From: Thermoplasmata archaeon | GTDB taxonomy: Archaea > Thermoplasmatota > Thermoplasmata > Halarchaeoplasmatales > Halarchaeoplasmataceae | Reading direction: 5' to 3' | DNA length: 35,021 nt | Assembly (NCBI GenBank): GCA_019594025.1 | Contig: JAFDUB010000003.1 | Span: forward strand, 1-35,021 | Part shown: one piece after another, positions 23,668 through 30,125 of the stretch | Position numbering within the stretch: position 1 is the first letter of the stretch | Layout of the letters: each line of letters opens with the position of its first letter | The notes under the pieces: generated by a model | The model's input: only the letters and a program-made list of their open reading frames with translations | The model's database searches: none | What the model was told of the DNA's origin: nothing | Translations under genes and position numbers: made by a program

Positions 23668-24204
23668 ATGGATTTAGACGATCTGAATATATTTGAAAAG
23701 TACTCTACAGGCACATTCGCCCTGGTACTTGGGATGGCTATAATTGGTACTATAACTTACATAATTTACGTACTCGGTCCCCTCTACGGTGACCATAGGT
23801 CTGTTTTTTTACTCTCGTTTCTAGTCATTACTCTAGGTATTTTCATTCCTTTTTGTTTTTTCGTGGAAATGATTTTCGATGATATACCTGATGTTGTAGG
23901 GAAGTTTTTAGCCGGTTTGTTGTTTGCAGGTATAGTTTGGACATCCTATCATACAAATACCAGCGAAGGAATTGTAGGTGCGGAGCTAGTACTCTACATG
24001 GCACTACCGGCCTTGTTCTCGATCCTCACGTCTTTAGTTTTGTTTAGAGGCGTAGTTATACCGGTAATCGAAGATAGCGGTTTCGGAGTTGAATGGGGGG
24101 ATGAGGAGGAAGGCATTATCACTGAAGATGAAATGGAGGGCGAGAAGGTATCGGAGGAGGAAGAATCGGATCTTTTTCCTGAAGAAATGGAAGACTCTTG
24201 GTGA
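23668..24204 (+). CDS. four-helix membrane protein of unknown function with acidic tail
   Basis: A 178-residue protein that I do not recognise. Four hydrophobic segments (about 17-38, 45-67, 77-95 and 105-128) are followed by a cytoplasmic or external tail of about 45 residues rich in Glu and Asp (for example EDEMEGEKVSEEEESDLFP). It starts 6 bases after the regulator and is followed by the Trm56-HD gene, whose ribosome site overlaps its stop, so the three are probably co-transcribed. No catalytic motif is visible. Confidence 0.65.
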   Translation: MDLDDLNIFEKYSTGTFALVLGMAIIGTITYIIYVLGPLYGDHRSVFLLSFLVITLGIFIPFCFFVEMIFDDIPDVVGKFLAGLLFAGIVWTSYHTNTSEGIVGAELVLYMALPALFSILTSLVLFRGVVIPVIEDSGFGVEWGDEEEGIITEDEMEGEKVSEEEESDLFPEEMEDSW

Positions 24205-24210
24205 ATGTAA

Positions 24211-25194
24211 TTGGTATCGATTCTACGATTAGGGCATCGGCCTGAAAGAGATAAACGTATGACCACACACGTTGGATTGACCGCTAGATCCTTCGGTGCT
24301 CAAGGTATTTATCTACCTAAAATCGATAACAGGGTGAAGAAAACTCTCGATGACGTTTCAAACAGATTCGGAGGCGCTTTTAAAGTTGAAGAAAGGAAGG
24401 ATTGGAGGGGACTGATAAAAGATTGGGGCGGAGACGTGGTGCACCTAACCATGTATGGTGAAAATATAGATGATTTTTTCAACAAGGTATCTTTAAAAAA
24501 TCCATTGGTCATCGTTGGGGCCGAGAAGGTACCGGGTGAAGTGTACAAGATTGCAGATTACAACGTAGCGGTAGGCAATCAACCCCACTCCGAAGTTGCG
24601 GCATTGGCAGTCTTTTTGGACCGATTAAACGAGCGGATTAGTAGTGATGAGTTTACAGACTCTAAAATCTCGGTCTTACCATCGAACGGTAAGAAAAGGG
24701 TGATAGATTATTCGAATATCCCATCACTGCACGGCAGCTACGTTTTTTGCATTGAAAGGGGCATGGAACAAAATTTGATGGATCATACCATATCCGTGCT
24801 AGAAAGAGTGTTGAAGATTCAGAACAGATTCGGAGGCGATATACAGCTTATAATGGCAGGCGCTATGCTTCATGACATAGGTAGAACGGAAACACACGGG
24901 GTGGACCACGGTGTAGTCGGTGCCGATATCGTTAGAGAGCAGGGATGGGACGAAGAGCTTGCTAAGATGGTGGAAAGGCATGTTGGAGGAGGGATAACTA
25001 AGGAAGAGGCGGTTCAGCAGGGATTGCCGAAGAGAAATATGGTACCGACTAGTTTGGAAGAAAAAATAATATGCCATGCAGACAACACCGCCGGTGGAAT
25101 TGATAGATTCGAAGAGTTGTTAGAGAGGACGAAATCCGCAGGCTACGTAAAAAGTGCAGAGCGCATGAAGGAGTTAGCTGATTTTTTTAAATAA
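24211..25194 (+). CDS. tRNA (cytidine-56-2'-O) methyltransferase (Trm56) fused to an HD domain
   Basis: A 327-residue two-domain protein. Residues 1-about 165 are archaeal Trm56 (SPOUT fold), beginning ILRLGHRPERDKRMTTHVGLTARSFGA and containing WGGDVVHLTMYG and NPLVIVGAEKVPGEVY; the enzyme methylates the ribose of C56 in the T loop. Residues about 180-327 are an HD hydrolase domain with His in LMDHTISV, the HD pair in MLHDIGR, VDHGVVGADIV, and ERHVGGGIT. The start is a TTG at 24211 with GGTGA six bases upstream. HD domains hydrolyse phosphoesters; the substrate here is unknown. The archaeal HD proteins of the TIGR00295 type are the nearest relatives I can name. Confidence 0.88.
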   Translation: MVSILRLGHRPERDKRMTTHVGLTARSFGAQGIYLPKIDNRVKKTLDDVSNRFGGAFKVEERKDWRGLIKDWGGDVVHLTMYGENIDDFFNKVSLKNPLVIVGAEKVPGEVYKIADYNVAVGNQPHSEVAALAVFLDRLNERISSDEFTDSKISVLPSNGKKRVIDYSNIPSLHGSYVFCIERGMEQNLMDHTISVLERVLKIQNRFGGDIQLIMAGAMLHDIGRTETHGVDHGVVGADIVREQGWDEELAKMVERHVGGGITKEEAVQQGLPKRNMVPTSLEEKIICHADNTAGGIDRFEELLERTKSAGYVKSAERMKELADFFK

Positions 25195-25195
25195 T

Positions 25196-25204
25196 AAAAA
25201 AAAA
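25196..25204 (-). terminator. T-tract terminator of the serine operon
   Basis: Nine T residues on the minus strand just after the DUF1015 stop. T tracts are the usual archaeal terminators. On the plus strand, seven T residues near 25181-25187 within the end of the Trm56-HD gene could do the same for the converging transcript. Confidence 0.45.
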
Positions 25205-25209
25205 GGGGT

Positions 25210-26487
25210 TTAAACGAGTTTTTGCTTTTTTCCGATATCCATCATCACGAAGCCGGAGTTTACCTTGGGGTAAAAATCCGTGGACTTCTCGGGCATACGT
25301 TCACCGTTCTTCGCGGCTCTTAGAACCTGCTCGGGTCTTGTAGCGTTTACCAGGAACGCAGCGGTCGCATTACCTGTTTTAACTTTGTTTACCGCGTCCT
25401 CAGCCCACCTTTCGTAGGATATTGTCTCGTCTATGTCCAGTTTCCCGGTCTTCATTATTCCTTCGAAGATAACGTCTCGAAGGACAACCACGTCTAGACT
25501 CTTGTAATCCTCCGAATAATCGTCTGGTAAGAATTTCTCGATGGAAGAACGGTCCTTTAGTCTTAGACCTATGTTTCTTCCCCCATCGTAAACTACGAAG
25601 GCGGTGGTGTCTTTGTTCTTAGTGAGGAATTCGTCGCTATTTTCCACATCACTTACATCGAAGTATTCTTCCATATCGTTTAAGTGCTCTTCGGTTAATT
25701 TATGCTCCAGAAGAAGTCTGTGTCCTGGGAGTACGACTAAACCCGGATCCTCCACAGGTACCATGTAGGTCATCCTGAAGTTGAAAGCCGAGTCCTCGGC
25801 CCAATCCGTTTTTCCTCTGGTTTCGTCTCTGTAGGTAACAGCGGTTTCATATCTATGATGTCCGTCGGCGATAACCACCTGCTGGTCTTTCAACACCTCT
25901 TGAATTTTCTTAATATCCGATAGCGATTCAATTCTCCATACCTGACTTTTTACACCGTATTCGTCTTCAACTTCGAATTCGGGTTCGTTCTTGGAGATTT
26001 CATCGAATATTTCGATGGTTTTTTGTTCTGGATCGCTGTACAGCATGAATCCCGGTTCAAGATTTTTCTCAGTAGCACTGAGCATGTTCAGCCTGTCGAT
26101 CTTTGGACCTTTATGGGTCTGCTCATGAGGTAGTACCACTCCTTCTTCGAAAGGATATAATTTAACTGCGGATATGAACCCCTTTCGTGTGTACCTCTTT
26201 CCCAGCACCTCGAATTCCTGGTAATAGACATAGATACACGGTTTTTTATCGGGGACGAGTACGTTTTCCTTGAGCCAGTTATTAAGTCTCTCAGCTGCGG
26301 CTTTGTATCGCTCTTCCTCCTTGGGTAAGATCAAACGGCAGAAGTTGTACTCACTTTTACCGTAGTACTTATCTTGAAGTTCCGGTGGGATCTTGTCGTA
26401 AGGTTGTGTTATCACTTTTTCCATAGAACCTATTTTCTCTTCGTCGTAATGTATACCGGGAAAGGGACGGATCTCTACCATGATCAT
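25210..26487 (-). CDS. DUF1015 family protein, probable serine-metabolism enzyme
   Basis: A 425-residue DUF1015 (COG4198) protein. Family motifs are intact: EIRPFPGIHYDEEK at the start, ITQPYDKIPPELQDKYY, VLPHEQTHKGPKIDRLNML, and the hallmark VIADGHHRYETAVTYRDE near residue 210. The function is not established. The DGHHR motif recalls ParB/sulfiredoxin-fold serine kinases such as SerK, and the gene is coupled to serA (ATGA overlap at 26484-26487) and to an aminotransferase, so a role in serine or phosphoserine metabolism is likely. ATG 26481 is an alternative start with AGGGG at suitable spacing. Confidence 0.85.
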   Translation of the reverse strand: MIMVEIRPFPGIHYDEEKIGSMEKVITQPYDKIPPELQDKYYGKSEYNFCRLILPKEEERYKAAAERLNNWLKENVLVPDKKPCIYVYYQEFEVLGKRYTRKGFISAVKLYPFEEGVVLPHEQTHKGPKIDRLNMLSATEKNLEPGFMLYSDPEQKTIEIFDEISKNEPEFEVEDEYGVKSQVWRIESLSDIKKIQEVLKDQQVVIADGHHRYETAVTYRDETRGKTDWAEDSAFNFRMTYMVPVEDPGLVVLPGHRLLLEHKLTEEHLNDMEEYFDVSDVENSDEFLTKNKDTTAFVVYDGGRNIGLRLKDRSSIEKFLPDDYSEDYKSLDVVVLRDVIFEGIMKTGKLDIDETISYERWAEDAVNKVKTGNATAAFLVNATRPEQVLRAAKNGERMPEKSTDFYPKVNSGFVMMDIGKKQKLV

Positions 26488-27398
26488 CCCCTTTTCTTAA
26501 GCTCGGCGATAACTTTTTCTGCTGCCTGTGTTCCTGCTCTCGCTTGTCCTTCCAAGGTCTGTCCGCCTATGTGGGGCGTTGCGTGGAAGTTATCAAGGGT
26601 GAGCAGGGGATTATCTCCCGGAGGTTCCTCGGCGAAAACGTCCTTGCTGGCGAATCTTATTTCACCATCTGTTAGGGCCTCATAGAGTGCATCCTCATCA
26701 ACTACACCGCCGCGTGAACAATCGACCAATACAGCGGATTCCTTCATCTTCTTGAATTCTTCGGAGCTAAGTAGATGATGTGTCGAATCGATATGAGGTA
26801 CGTGGAGAGTGATGAAGTCGCTTTCGGTTATGATCGTATCGAAGTCGACCATCTTAGCAGGTCCGGGTTCATCTACGTCGATAACATCGAATGCTATCAC
26901 GTTCATACCGAATGCGTCAGATCTTTTGGCAACTTCATGACCGATATTACCGTATCCGATTATACCTAGTGTCTTTCCGTAGATCTCGTTGCTTTTCAAG
27001 TCCTTCTTTATCCACTTTCCTTCCCTGAGGCTGATGGTGCCGGCGACTATATTCCTATAAGCGGCGAACATGTGGGTAAATACCAACTCGGCTACGGAGA
27101 TTGTTGTAGCGGTAGGAGTGTTATATACGGCAATTCCTTTGTCCTTGGCATAATCAACATCGATATTATCCAAGCCGATACCCGGTCTACCGATCACCTC
27201 TAGGTTTTCTGCCGTATCTAGGGTCGGTTCTCCGACCTTGGTGGAACCGCGTACGATCATCGCATGATAAGGGGGTACCTTTTTGGTCAATTCTTCTTTG
27301 GACATCCCAAACTCTTGATCTACTTCAAGTCCAGCTTCTTCCAGCATCTCTATGCCTTCGTCGGCGATGGGGTTGCAAACCAGTACTTTTTTGTTCAT
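26484..27398 (-). CDS. serA: D-3-phosphoglycerate dehydrogenase (short form)
   Basis: A 304-residue D-2-hydroxyacid dehydrogenase without the C-terminal ASB and ACT regulatory domains of long SerA. It has the NAD-binding GYGNIGHEVAKR with Asp (FDVID) after the following strand, GRPGIGLDNID, CSRGGVVDEDAL with the catalytic Arg, the Glu in VFAEEPP, and the catalytic His in ATPHIGGQT. It oxidises 3-phosphoglycerate to phosphohydroxypyruvate. Without the operon partners, glyoxylate or hydroxypyruvate reductase would be alternatives. ATG 27398 is chosen; GTG 27407, overlapping the upstream stop, is possible. Confidence 0.87.
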   Translation of the reverse strand: MNKKVLVCNPIADEGIEMLEEAGLEVDQEFGMSKEELTKKVPPYHAMIVRGSTKVGEPTLDTAENLEVIGRPGIGLDNIDVDYAKDKGIAVYNTPTATTISVAELVFTHMFAAYRNIVAGTISLREGKWIKKDLKSNEIYGKTLGIIGYGNIGHEVAKRSDAFGMNVIAFDVIDVDEPGPAKMVDFDTIITESDFITLHVPHIDSTHHLLSSEEFKKMKESAVLVDCSRGGVVDEDALYEALTDGEIRFASKDVFAEEPPGDNPLLTLDNFHATPHIGGQTLEGQARAGTQAAEKVIAELKKRG

Positions 27399-27403
27399 AT
27401 GTA

Positions 27404-28507
27404 TCACAGCCCTGCTACTTCTTCTATGGCATCGGTGAGCTCTTTTACATCCTCTACGGAGTGCTCTCCCATGTGACCGATACGGAAGGTCTTTTCTTTC
27501 AGCTGTTTTCCATATCCATTCGAGAAGAGGATACCGTATTTCTCATCGATCTCCTGACGGAGTTCATTTATGTTCAATCCCTGGGTGTTTTTGATCGTAC
27601 TGACTGTTTGTGACCCGTAACCTGCTTCTGGGAACATCTCGAAGTGTTTTTTAGCCCATTTTTGGGTGTACTCCGCCATATCTTTGTGCCTTTGATCTCT
27701 CGCTTTATGGCCTTCTTCAAGCATGCGTTCCATCTGTTTTCTGTAAGCAAGCATCAATGAGATTGCCGGAGTGGAGTGGGTTTGACCTTTCTTGTTATAG
27801 TAATCTATGTTCCTTTGGAAACCTGCATACCATGAAGCAGAATCTGAGTTTGCCTCTCGCTCGTATGCCTTATCATTTACCACGCAAACAGCTAATCCTG
27901 GAGGCATGGCAAAGGCCTTCTGCACGGAGGTGAATATGACATCGATATTGCTTCCTTCTATGTCTATGTAATCCCCTCCTAATGCGGATATTGCGTCCAC
28001 TATGAATAAAGTGTCCGGGAAGTCTTTCATTACCTCTCCTATCTCCTCTAGTGGATTTCTTATACCGGTGGATGTCTCGTTCATTACACAGGTGAAGGCG
28101 TCGTAGTCTTTTTTCTCCAATGCCTCCCTCACATCTTTCGGTTTCACCGCTTTACCCCATTCATACTCCAGTCTATCGACGTTTTTTCCAAGACGTTCTG
28201 CGATATCCGCCTGCCTTTGAGAAAAACTTCCGCAGGTCGAACAAAGAACTCTGTCGTCGACGCAATTCATTATGGAGCTCTCCATGAAGAGCGTGCCGGA
28301 TGTGGACAGAATTATTACGTCGTTCTCAGTACCGAGAAACTTTTTAGTGTCCTCGGTCATAGTAGTGAACAACTCAGTCATCGTTGGAGAACGGTGACCG
28401 AACATCCATGCTTCCATTTCATCTATTATTTCCTTCTTGACCTCAGTGGGTCCCGGGATGAATAATTTCGTGTGTTTATCTTTCACATACACCACCTGAT
28501 TCGGCAT
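27404..28507 (-). CDS. class V aminotransferase (SerC/serine-pyruvate type)
   Basis: A 367-residue PLP enzyme of the alanine-glyoxylate/serine-pyruvate/phosphoserine aminotransferase group. It has LFIPGPTEV at the N-terminus, STSGTLFMESS (PLP phosphate site), VDAISALGGD, and PLP lysine Lys197 in TSVQKAFAMPPG. Next to serA and DUF1015 it most likely converts phosphohydroxypyruvate to phosphoserine, replacing a classical SerC. A TATA-like TATATAAT lies at 28517-28525, close to ATG 28507. GTG codons at 28495 and 28492 would be better placed for a leaderless start, so the exact start is open. Confidence 0.82.
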   Translation of the reverse strand: MPNQVVYVKDKHTKLFIPGPTEVKKEIIDEMEAWMFGHRSPTMTELFTTMTEDTKKFLGTENDVIILSTSGTLFMESSIMNCVDDRVLCSTCGSFSQRQADIAERLGKNVDRLEYEWGKAVKPKDVREALEKKDYDAFTCVMNETSTGIRNPLEEIGEVMKDFPDTLFIVDAISALGGDYIDIEGSNIDVIFTSVQKAFAMPPGLAVCVVNDKAYEREANSDSASWYAGFQRNIDYYNKKGQTHSTPAISLMLAYRKQMERMLEEGHKARDQRHKDMAEYTQKWAKKHFEMFPEAGYGSQTVSTIKNTQGLNINELRQEIDEKYGILFSNGYGKQLKEKTFRIGHMGEHSVEDVKELTDAIEEVAGL

Positions 28508-28513
28508 ACAAAG

Positions 28514-28527
28514 ATAATGTATATAAT
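28514..28527. promoter_or_regulatory. divergent TATA region between aminotransferase operon and uppS
   Basis: ATGTATATAATGG reads as a TATA box in both directions (minus-strand ATTATATACAT). It lies 7-20 bases upstream of the aminotransferase ATG. A further plus-strand element, TTTTTATATCT near 28559-28569, may serve uppS. Confidence 0.45.
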
Positions 28528-29383
28528 GGTTGTGTTTTTTCGAATCAAGTCCAACACATTTTTATATCTCACATACCTCCCTTTGTATTGGTGGAAACCC
28601 ATAAGCGAAATAACTAAAACAATATCTGATACCGCCTATAAAGCATACGAAAGAAAGCTGTTTAGGGAAATCAAATCAAAGGGAATCATCCCTACACATA
28701 TAGCAGTGATAATGGACGGTAACAGGCGGTTCGCTAAACAGTTGGGCTTGGACGAGAATATGGGCCACATCAAAGGGAAAGATAAGTTGGAAGAAATGCT
28801 GGGGTGGTGCCTCGAACTGGATATAAAGATACTAACTGTCTATGCCTTTTCTACCGAAAATATATCTCGTGATTCTGAGCAAGTGGAAAAACTGATGGAC
28901 CTTTTTGAAGATAACTTTAGAAAGGCGGCTGAAGACGAAAGAGTTCATAAAAATCGTGTAAAAATAAAAGCTATAGGCGCTCTTGAAAAATTGCCCGAGA
29001 GAGTGAAAGAGTCTATCAGGTATGCGGAGGAGAAAACCAAAGATTACAGCGATTATCACTTCAATATCGCGGTCGCATACGGTGGTCGAGAAGAACTACT
29101 CCAAGCTATCCAGAGGGTAGCGAAAGATGTTAAAAAAGGAGTTATCGAAGTTGAAGACATAAACGAAAAAACGGTGGCGGAAAGGCTCTACACCTCGGAC
29201 CTTCCCGATCCGGACTTGATACTGCGTACCAGCGGTGAGGAAAGGATTTCAAATTTTCTCATATGGCAGTTGGCGTACTCCGAGCTTTACTTCACCGACG
29301 TGTACTGGCCCGGCTTCAGAAAGATTGATTTTTTGAGAGCTATAAGGTCTTATCAGAGCAGACAAAGGAGGTGGGGTGAATGA
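28526..29383 (+). CDS. uppS: cis-prenyl diphosphate synthase (UppS/DHDDS family)
   Basis: A protein of about 285 residues of the cis-polyprenyl synthase family, which makes long-chain polyprenyl diphosphate, the precursor of the lipid carrier for glycan assembly. Conserved blocks are HIAVIMDGNRRFAK with the catalytic Asp, GHIKGKDKLEEMLGWC, LTVYAFSTEN, FNIAVAYGGREELL, DPDLILRTSGEERISNFLIWQ, and the C-terminal YSELYFTDVYWPGFRK. The start is uncertain. ATG 28526 is inside a possible TATA box, and a TTG at 28583 follows a second TATA-like stretch; the catalytic domain starts only at about 28695. It fits with glmU/glmS as a source of glycan precursors. Confidence 0.92.
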   Translation: MVVFFRIKSNTFLYLTYLPLYWWKPISEITKTISDTAYKAYERKLFREIKSKGIIPTHIAVIMDGNRRFAKQLGLDENMGHIKGKDKLEEMLGWCLELDIKILTVYAFSTENISRDSEQVEKLMDLFEDNFRKAAEDERVHKNRVKIKAIGALEKLPERVKESIRYAEEKTKDYSDYHFNIAVAYGGREELLQAIQRVAKDVKKGVIEVEDINEKTVAERLYTSDLPDPDLILRTSGEERISNFLIWQLAYSELYFTDVYWPGFRKIDFLRAIRSYQSRQRRWGE

Positions 29384-29544
29384 AGATGACCTATATACAG
29401 ATGATTCTTATATTCATCTTTGTAGCACTCATTTTTTTTTCCATCAATATATACTACCCTGAAAGAGGGCCGTGGGTAACCATGGGTGTAATGATCACTA
29501 TCTTCGTCGCCTTTAAAACATATCAATATACGAAGAAGCAGTAA
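29380..29544 (+). CDS. small two-helix membrane protein (54 residues)
   Basis: A short gene overlapping the uppS stop (ATGA at 29380-29383) with a near-perfect ribosome site, AAGGAGGTG, at 29365-29373. The protein has two hydrophobic segments (about 6-24 and 34-48) joined by YYPERGPWV, and a basic end TYQYTKKQ. ATG 29386 is an alternative start. I recognise no family. The strong site and the coupling to uppS argue that it is a real gene, possibly a small membrane partner of the prenyl synthase or a lipid-carrier function; that role is inference. Confidence 0.65.
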   Translation: MKMTYIQMILIFIFVALIFFSINIYYPERGPWVTMGVMITIFVAFKTYQYTKKQ

Positions 29545-29615
29545 GAGAGTTGAGTATCCCGTTGACACTTTTTCATAGTCCAAGTTATGTACGATATAAT
29601 CTAGCGGGTGTTACC

Positions 29616-29635
29616 AAAAATCCTTATGGATTTTT
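29616..29635. terminator. AT-rich perfect hairpin downstream of tRNA-Arg
   Basis: AAAAATCC (29616-29623), loop TTAT, GGATTTTT (29628-29635). It is a perfect eight-base-pair stem symmetrical enough to act on both strands, between uppS/small protein and the convergent tRNA-Arg gene. On either strand it ends in a run of T residues. A second small inverted repeat, GTTCAA/TTGAAC, lies at 29645-29661 next to the tRNA 3' end. Confidence 0.55.
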
Positions 29636-29660
29636 CCCTACCACGTTCAAACAAGTTGAA

Positions 29661-29735
29661 CGGGCGTGAGGGGATTCGAACCCCCGATTTACAGCTTAGG
29701 AGGCTGTCGCCATATCCAGACTTGGCCACACGCCC
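29661..29735 (-). tRNA. tRNA-Arg (anticodon CCT)
   Basis: A 75-base tRNA without encoded CCA. Acceptor GGGCGTG pairs with CACGCCC, the D stem is GCC/GGC, the anticodon stem ACAGC/GCTGT closes the loop CTCCTAA (anticodon CCT, reading AGG), and the T arm is GGGGG-TTCGAAT-CCCCT. The discriminator base is G73. AGG arginine codons are common in the window. Upstream of its 5' end lies a hairpin containing a 30-base direct copy of its 5' region (see separate entries). Confidence 0.93.
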
Positions 29736-29745
29736 AGATTGTTCA

Positions 29746-29810
29746 GTGTCGGTCTAGTCTGGTTAAAGGAGGAATCCGTTATTCCTGCGCATATCCAGAC
29801 TTGGCCACAC
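29746..29810. repeat. long imperfect hairpin upstream of tRNA-Arg, built from tRNA 5' sequence
   Basis: Arms: GTGT (29746-29749) with ACAC (29807-29810); AGTCTGG (29756-29762) with CCAGACT (29795-29801); terminal stem AGGAAT (29770-29775) with ATTCCT (29781-29786), loop CCGTT. The right arm is part of a truncated direct copy of the tRNA-Arg 5' region, and the left arm resembles its inverted, diverged copy. Confidence 0.7.
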
Positions 29811-29819
29811 GCCCAGATT
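29790..29819 (-). repeat. truncated direct copy of the tRNA-Arg 5' region
   Basis: Thirty bases identical to 29711-29740, that is, about 25 bases of the tRNA-Arg 5' end plus 5 bases of its leader, shifted by 79 bases. No anticodon stem with a suitable loop and no T arm follow, so it is not a second functional tRNA. Confidence 0.9.
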
Positions 29820-29843
29820 CAAATGGGCGAAAAATGATGTTAG

Positions 29844-29917
29844 TGGGCCCGACCGGATTTGAACCGGCGACCATCTGGTTATGAGCCAGACGCTCCACCT
29901 GACTAAGCTACGGGCCC
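29844..29917 (-). tRNA. tRNA with CAT anticodon (Ile2 or elongator Met)
   Basis: A 74-base tRNA. Acceptor GGGCCCG pairs with CGGGCCC, discriminator A73, D stem GC/GC region with GCTTAGTCAGGTGGAGC, anticodon stem TCTGG/CCAGA, loop CTCATAA, T arm GCCGG-TTCAAAT-CCGGT. The anticodon stem lacks the three consecutive G-C pairs of an initiator. Acceptor GGGCCC resembles archaeal isoleucine tRNAs, so it may be tRNA-Ile2, in which C34 is changed to agmatidine, and not elongator Met. The sequence alone does not decide. Confidence 0.9.
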
Positions 29918-29928
29918 ATTATGCCCGT
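29910..29928. repeat. inverted repeat joining tRNA-CAT 5' end to its leader
   Basis: ACGGGC (29910-29915) and GCCCGT (29923-29928) form a perfect six-base stem with a seven-base loop. On the minus strand the leader segment ACGGGC can pair with bases 3-8 of the mature tRNA, competing with the acceptor stem. Confidence 0.6.
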
Positions 29929-29942
29929 GGTATTATCTAGGT

Positions 29943-29954
29943 ATTGTATATAAG
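29943..29954 (-). promoter_or_regulatory. TATA box of the CAT tRNA gene
   Basis: Minus-strand CTTATATACAAT centred about 31 bases upstream of the tRNA 5' end at 29917. It is a strong archaeal TATA element and may also drive tRNA-Arg downstream. Confidence 0.6.
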
Positions 29955-29959
29955 GTTGA

Positions 29960-30054
29960 TGGGCCGAGGCGGAATTGAACCGCCGATCTTCGCCTTTCTG
30001 ACCGTATTTACTACGGTTGTAAGGGCGACGTCATGACCCCTAGACCACCGGCCC
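29960..30054 (-). tRNA. tRNA-Val (anticodon TAC) with a 22-base intron
   Basis: A 95-base gene. Acceptor GGGCCGG pairs with TCGGCCC (one G-U), discriminator A73, D region GTC/GAC, anticodon stem TCGCC/GGCGA, T arm GGCGG-TTCAATT-CCGCC. The spliced anticodon loop is CTTACAA, giving anticodon TAC (valine codons GTA/GTG). The intron lies at 29996-30017, the usual position after base 37, and folds as ACCGTA-GTAAA-TACGGT. The region around the splice points forms only a weak bulge-helix-bulge, with two or three base pairs in the central helix. Shifting the intron by one or two bases gives the same mature tRNA. Confidence 0.9.
29996..30017 (-). other. tRNA-Val anticodon-loop intron
   Basis: A 22-base insertion between positions 37 and 38, with a perfect six-base-pair stem ACCGTA/TACGGT and loop GTAAA. 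It should be removed by the archaeal splicing endonuclease, although the bulge-helix-bulge around it is imperfect. Confidence 0.8.
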
Positions 30055-30075
30055 ATGAAGGAGTGCAGCGTGTGA

Positions 30076-30125
30076 ATGGGCAGGGGTGAGTTGGAAGCTT
30101 TGCTTCCGATGGACCACCGGCCCAT
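30076..30125. repeat. hairpin upstream of tRNA-Val containing a 15-base copy of its 5' end
   Basis: Arms: ATGGGC (30076-30081) with GCCCAT (30120-30125); GGTG (30085-30088) with CACC (30115-30118); terminal stem GGAAGC (30093-30098) with GCTTCC (30102-30107), loop TTT. GACCACCGGCCCATG at 30112-30126 is a direct copy of 30043-30057, the tRNA-Val 5' end, shifted by 69 bases. No complete second tRNA follows. Confidence 0.75.

Noticed and set aside
29790..29819. A second functional tRNA-Arg gene
   Set aside because: Only the 5' part is present; the following hairpin has no valid anticodon loop (no T33) and there is no T arm or 3' acceptor strand.
29661..30125. Attachment site of an integrated element in the tRNA cluster
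   Set aside because: The duplicated segments are tRNA 5' ends only 69-79 bases from the originals, with no integrase or foreign DNA between them; classical att duplications usually involve the 3' end and flank a large insert.
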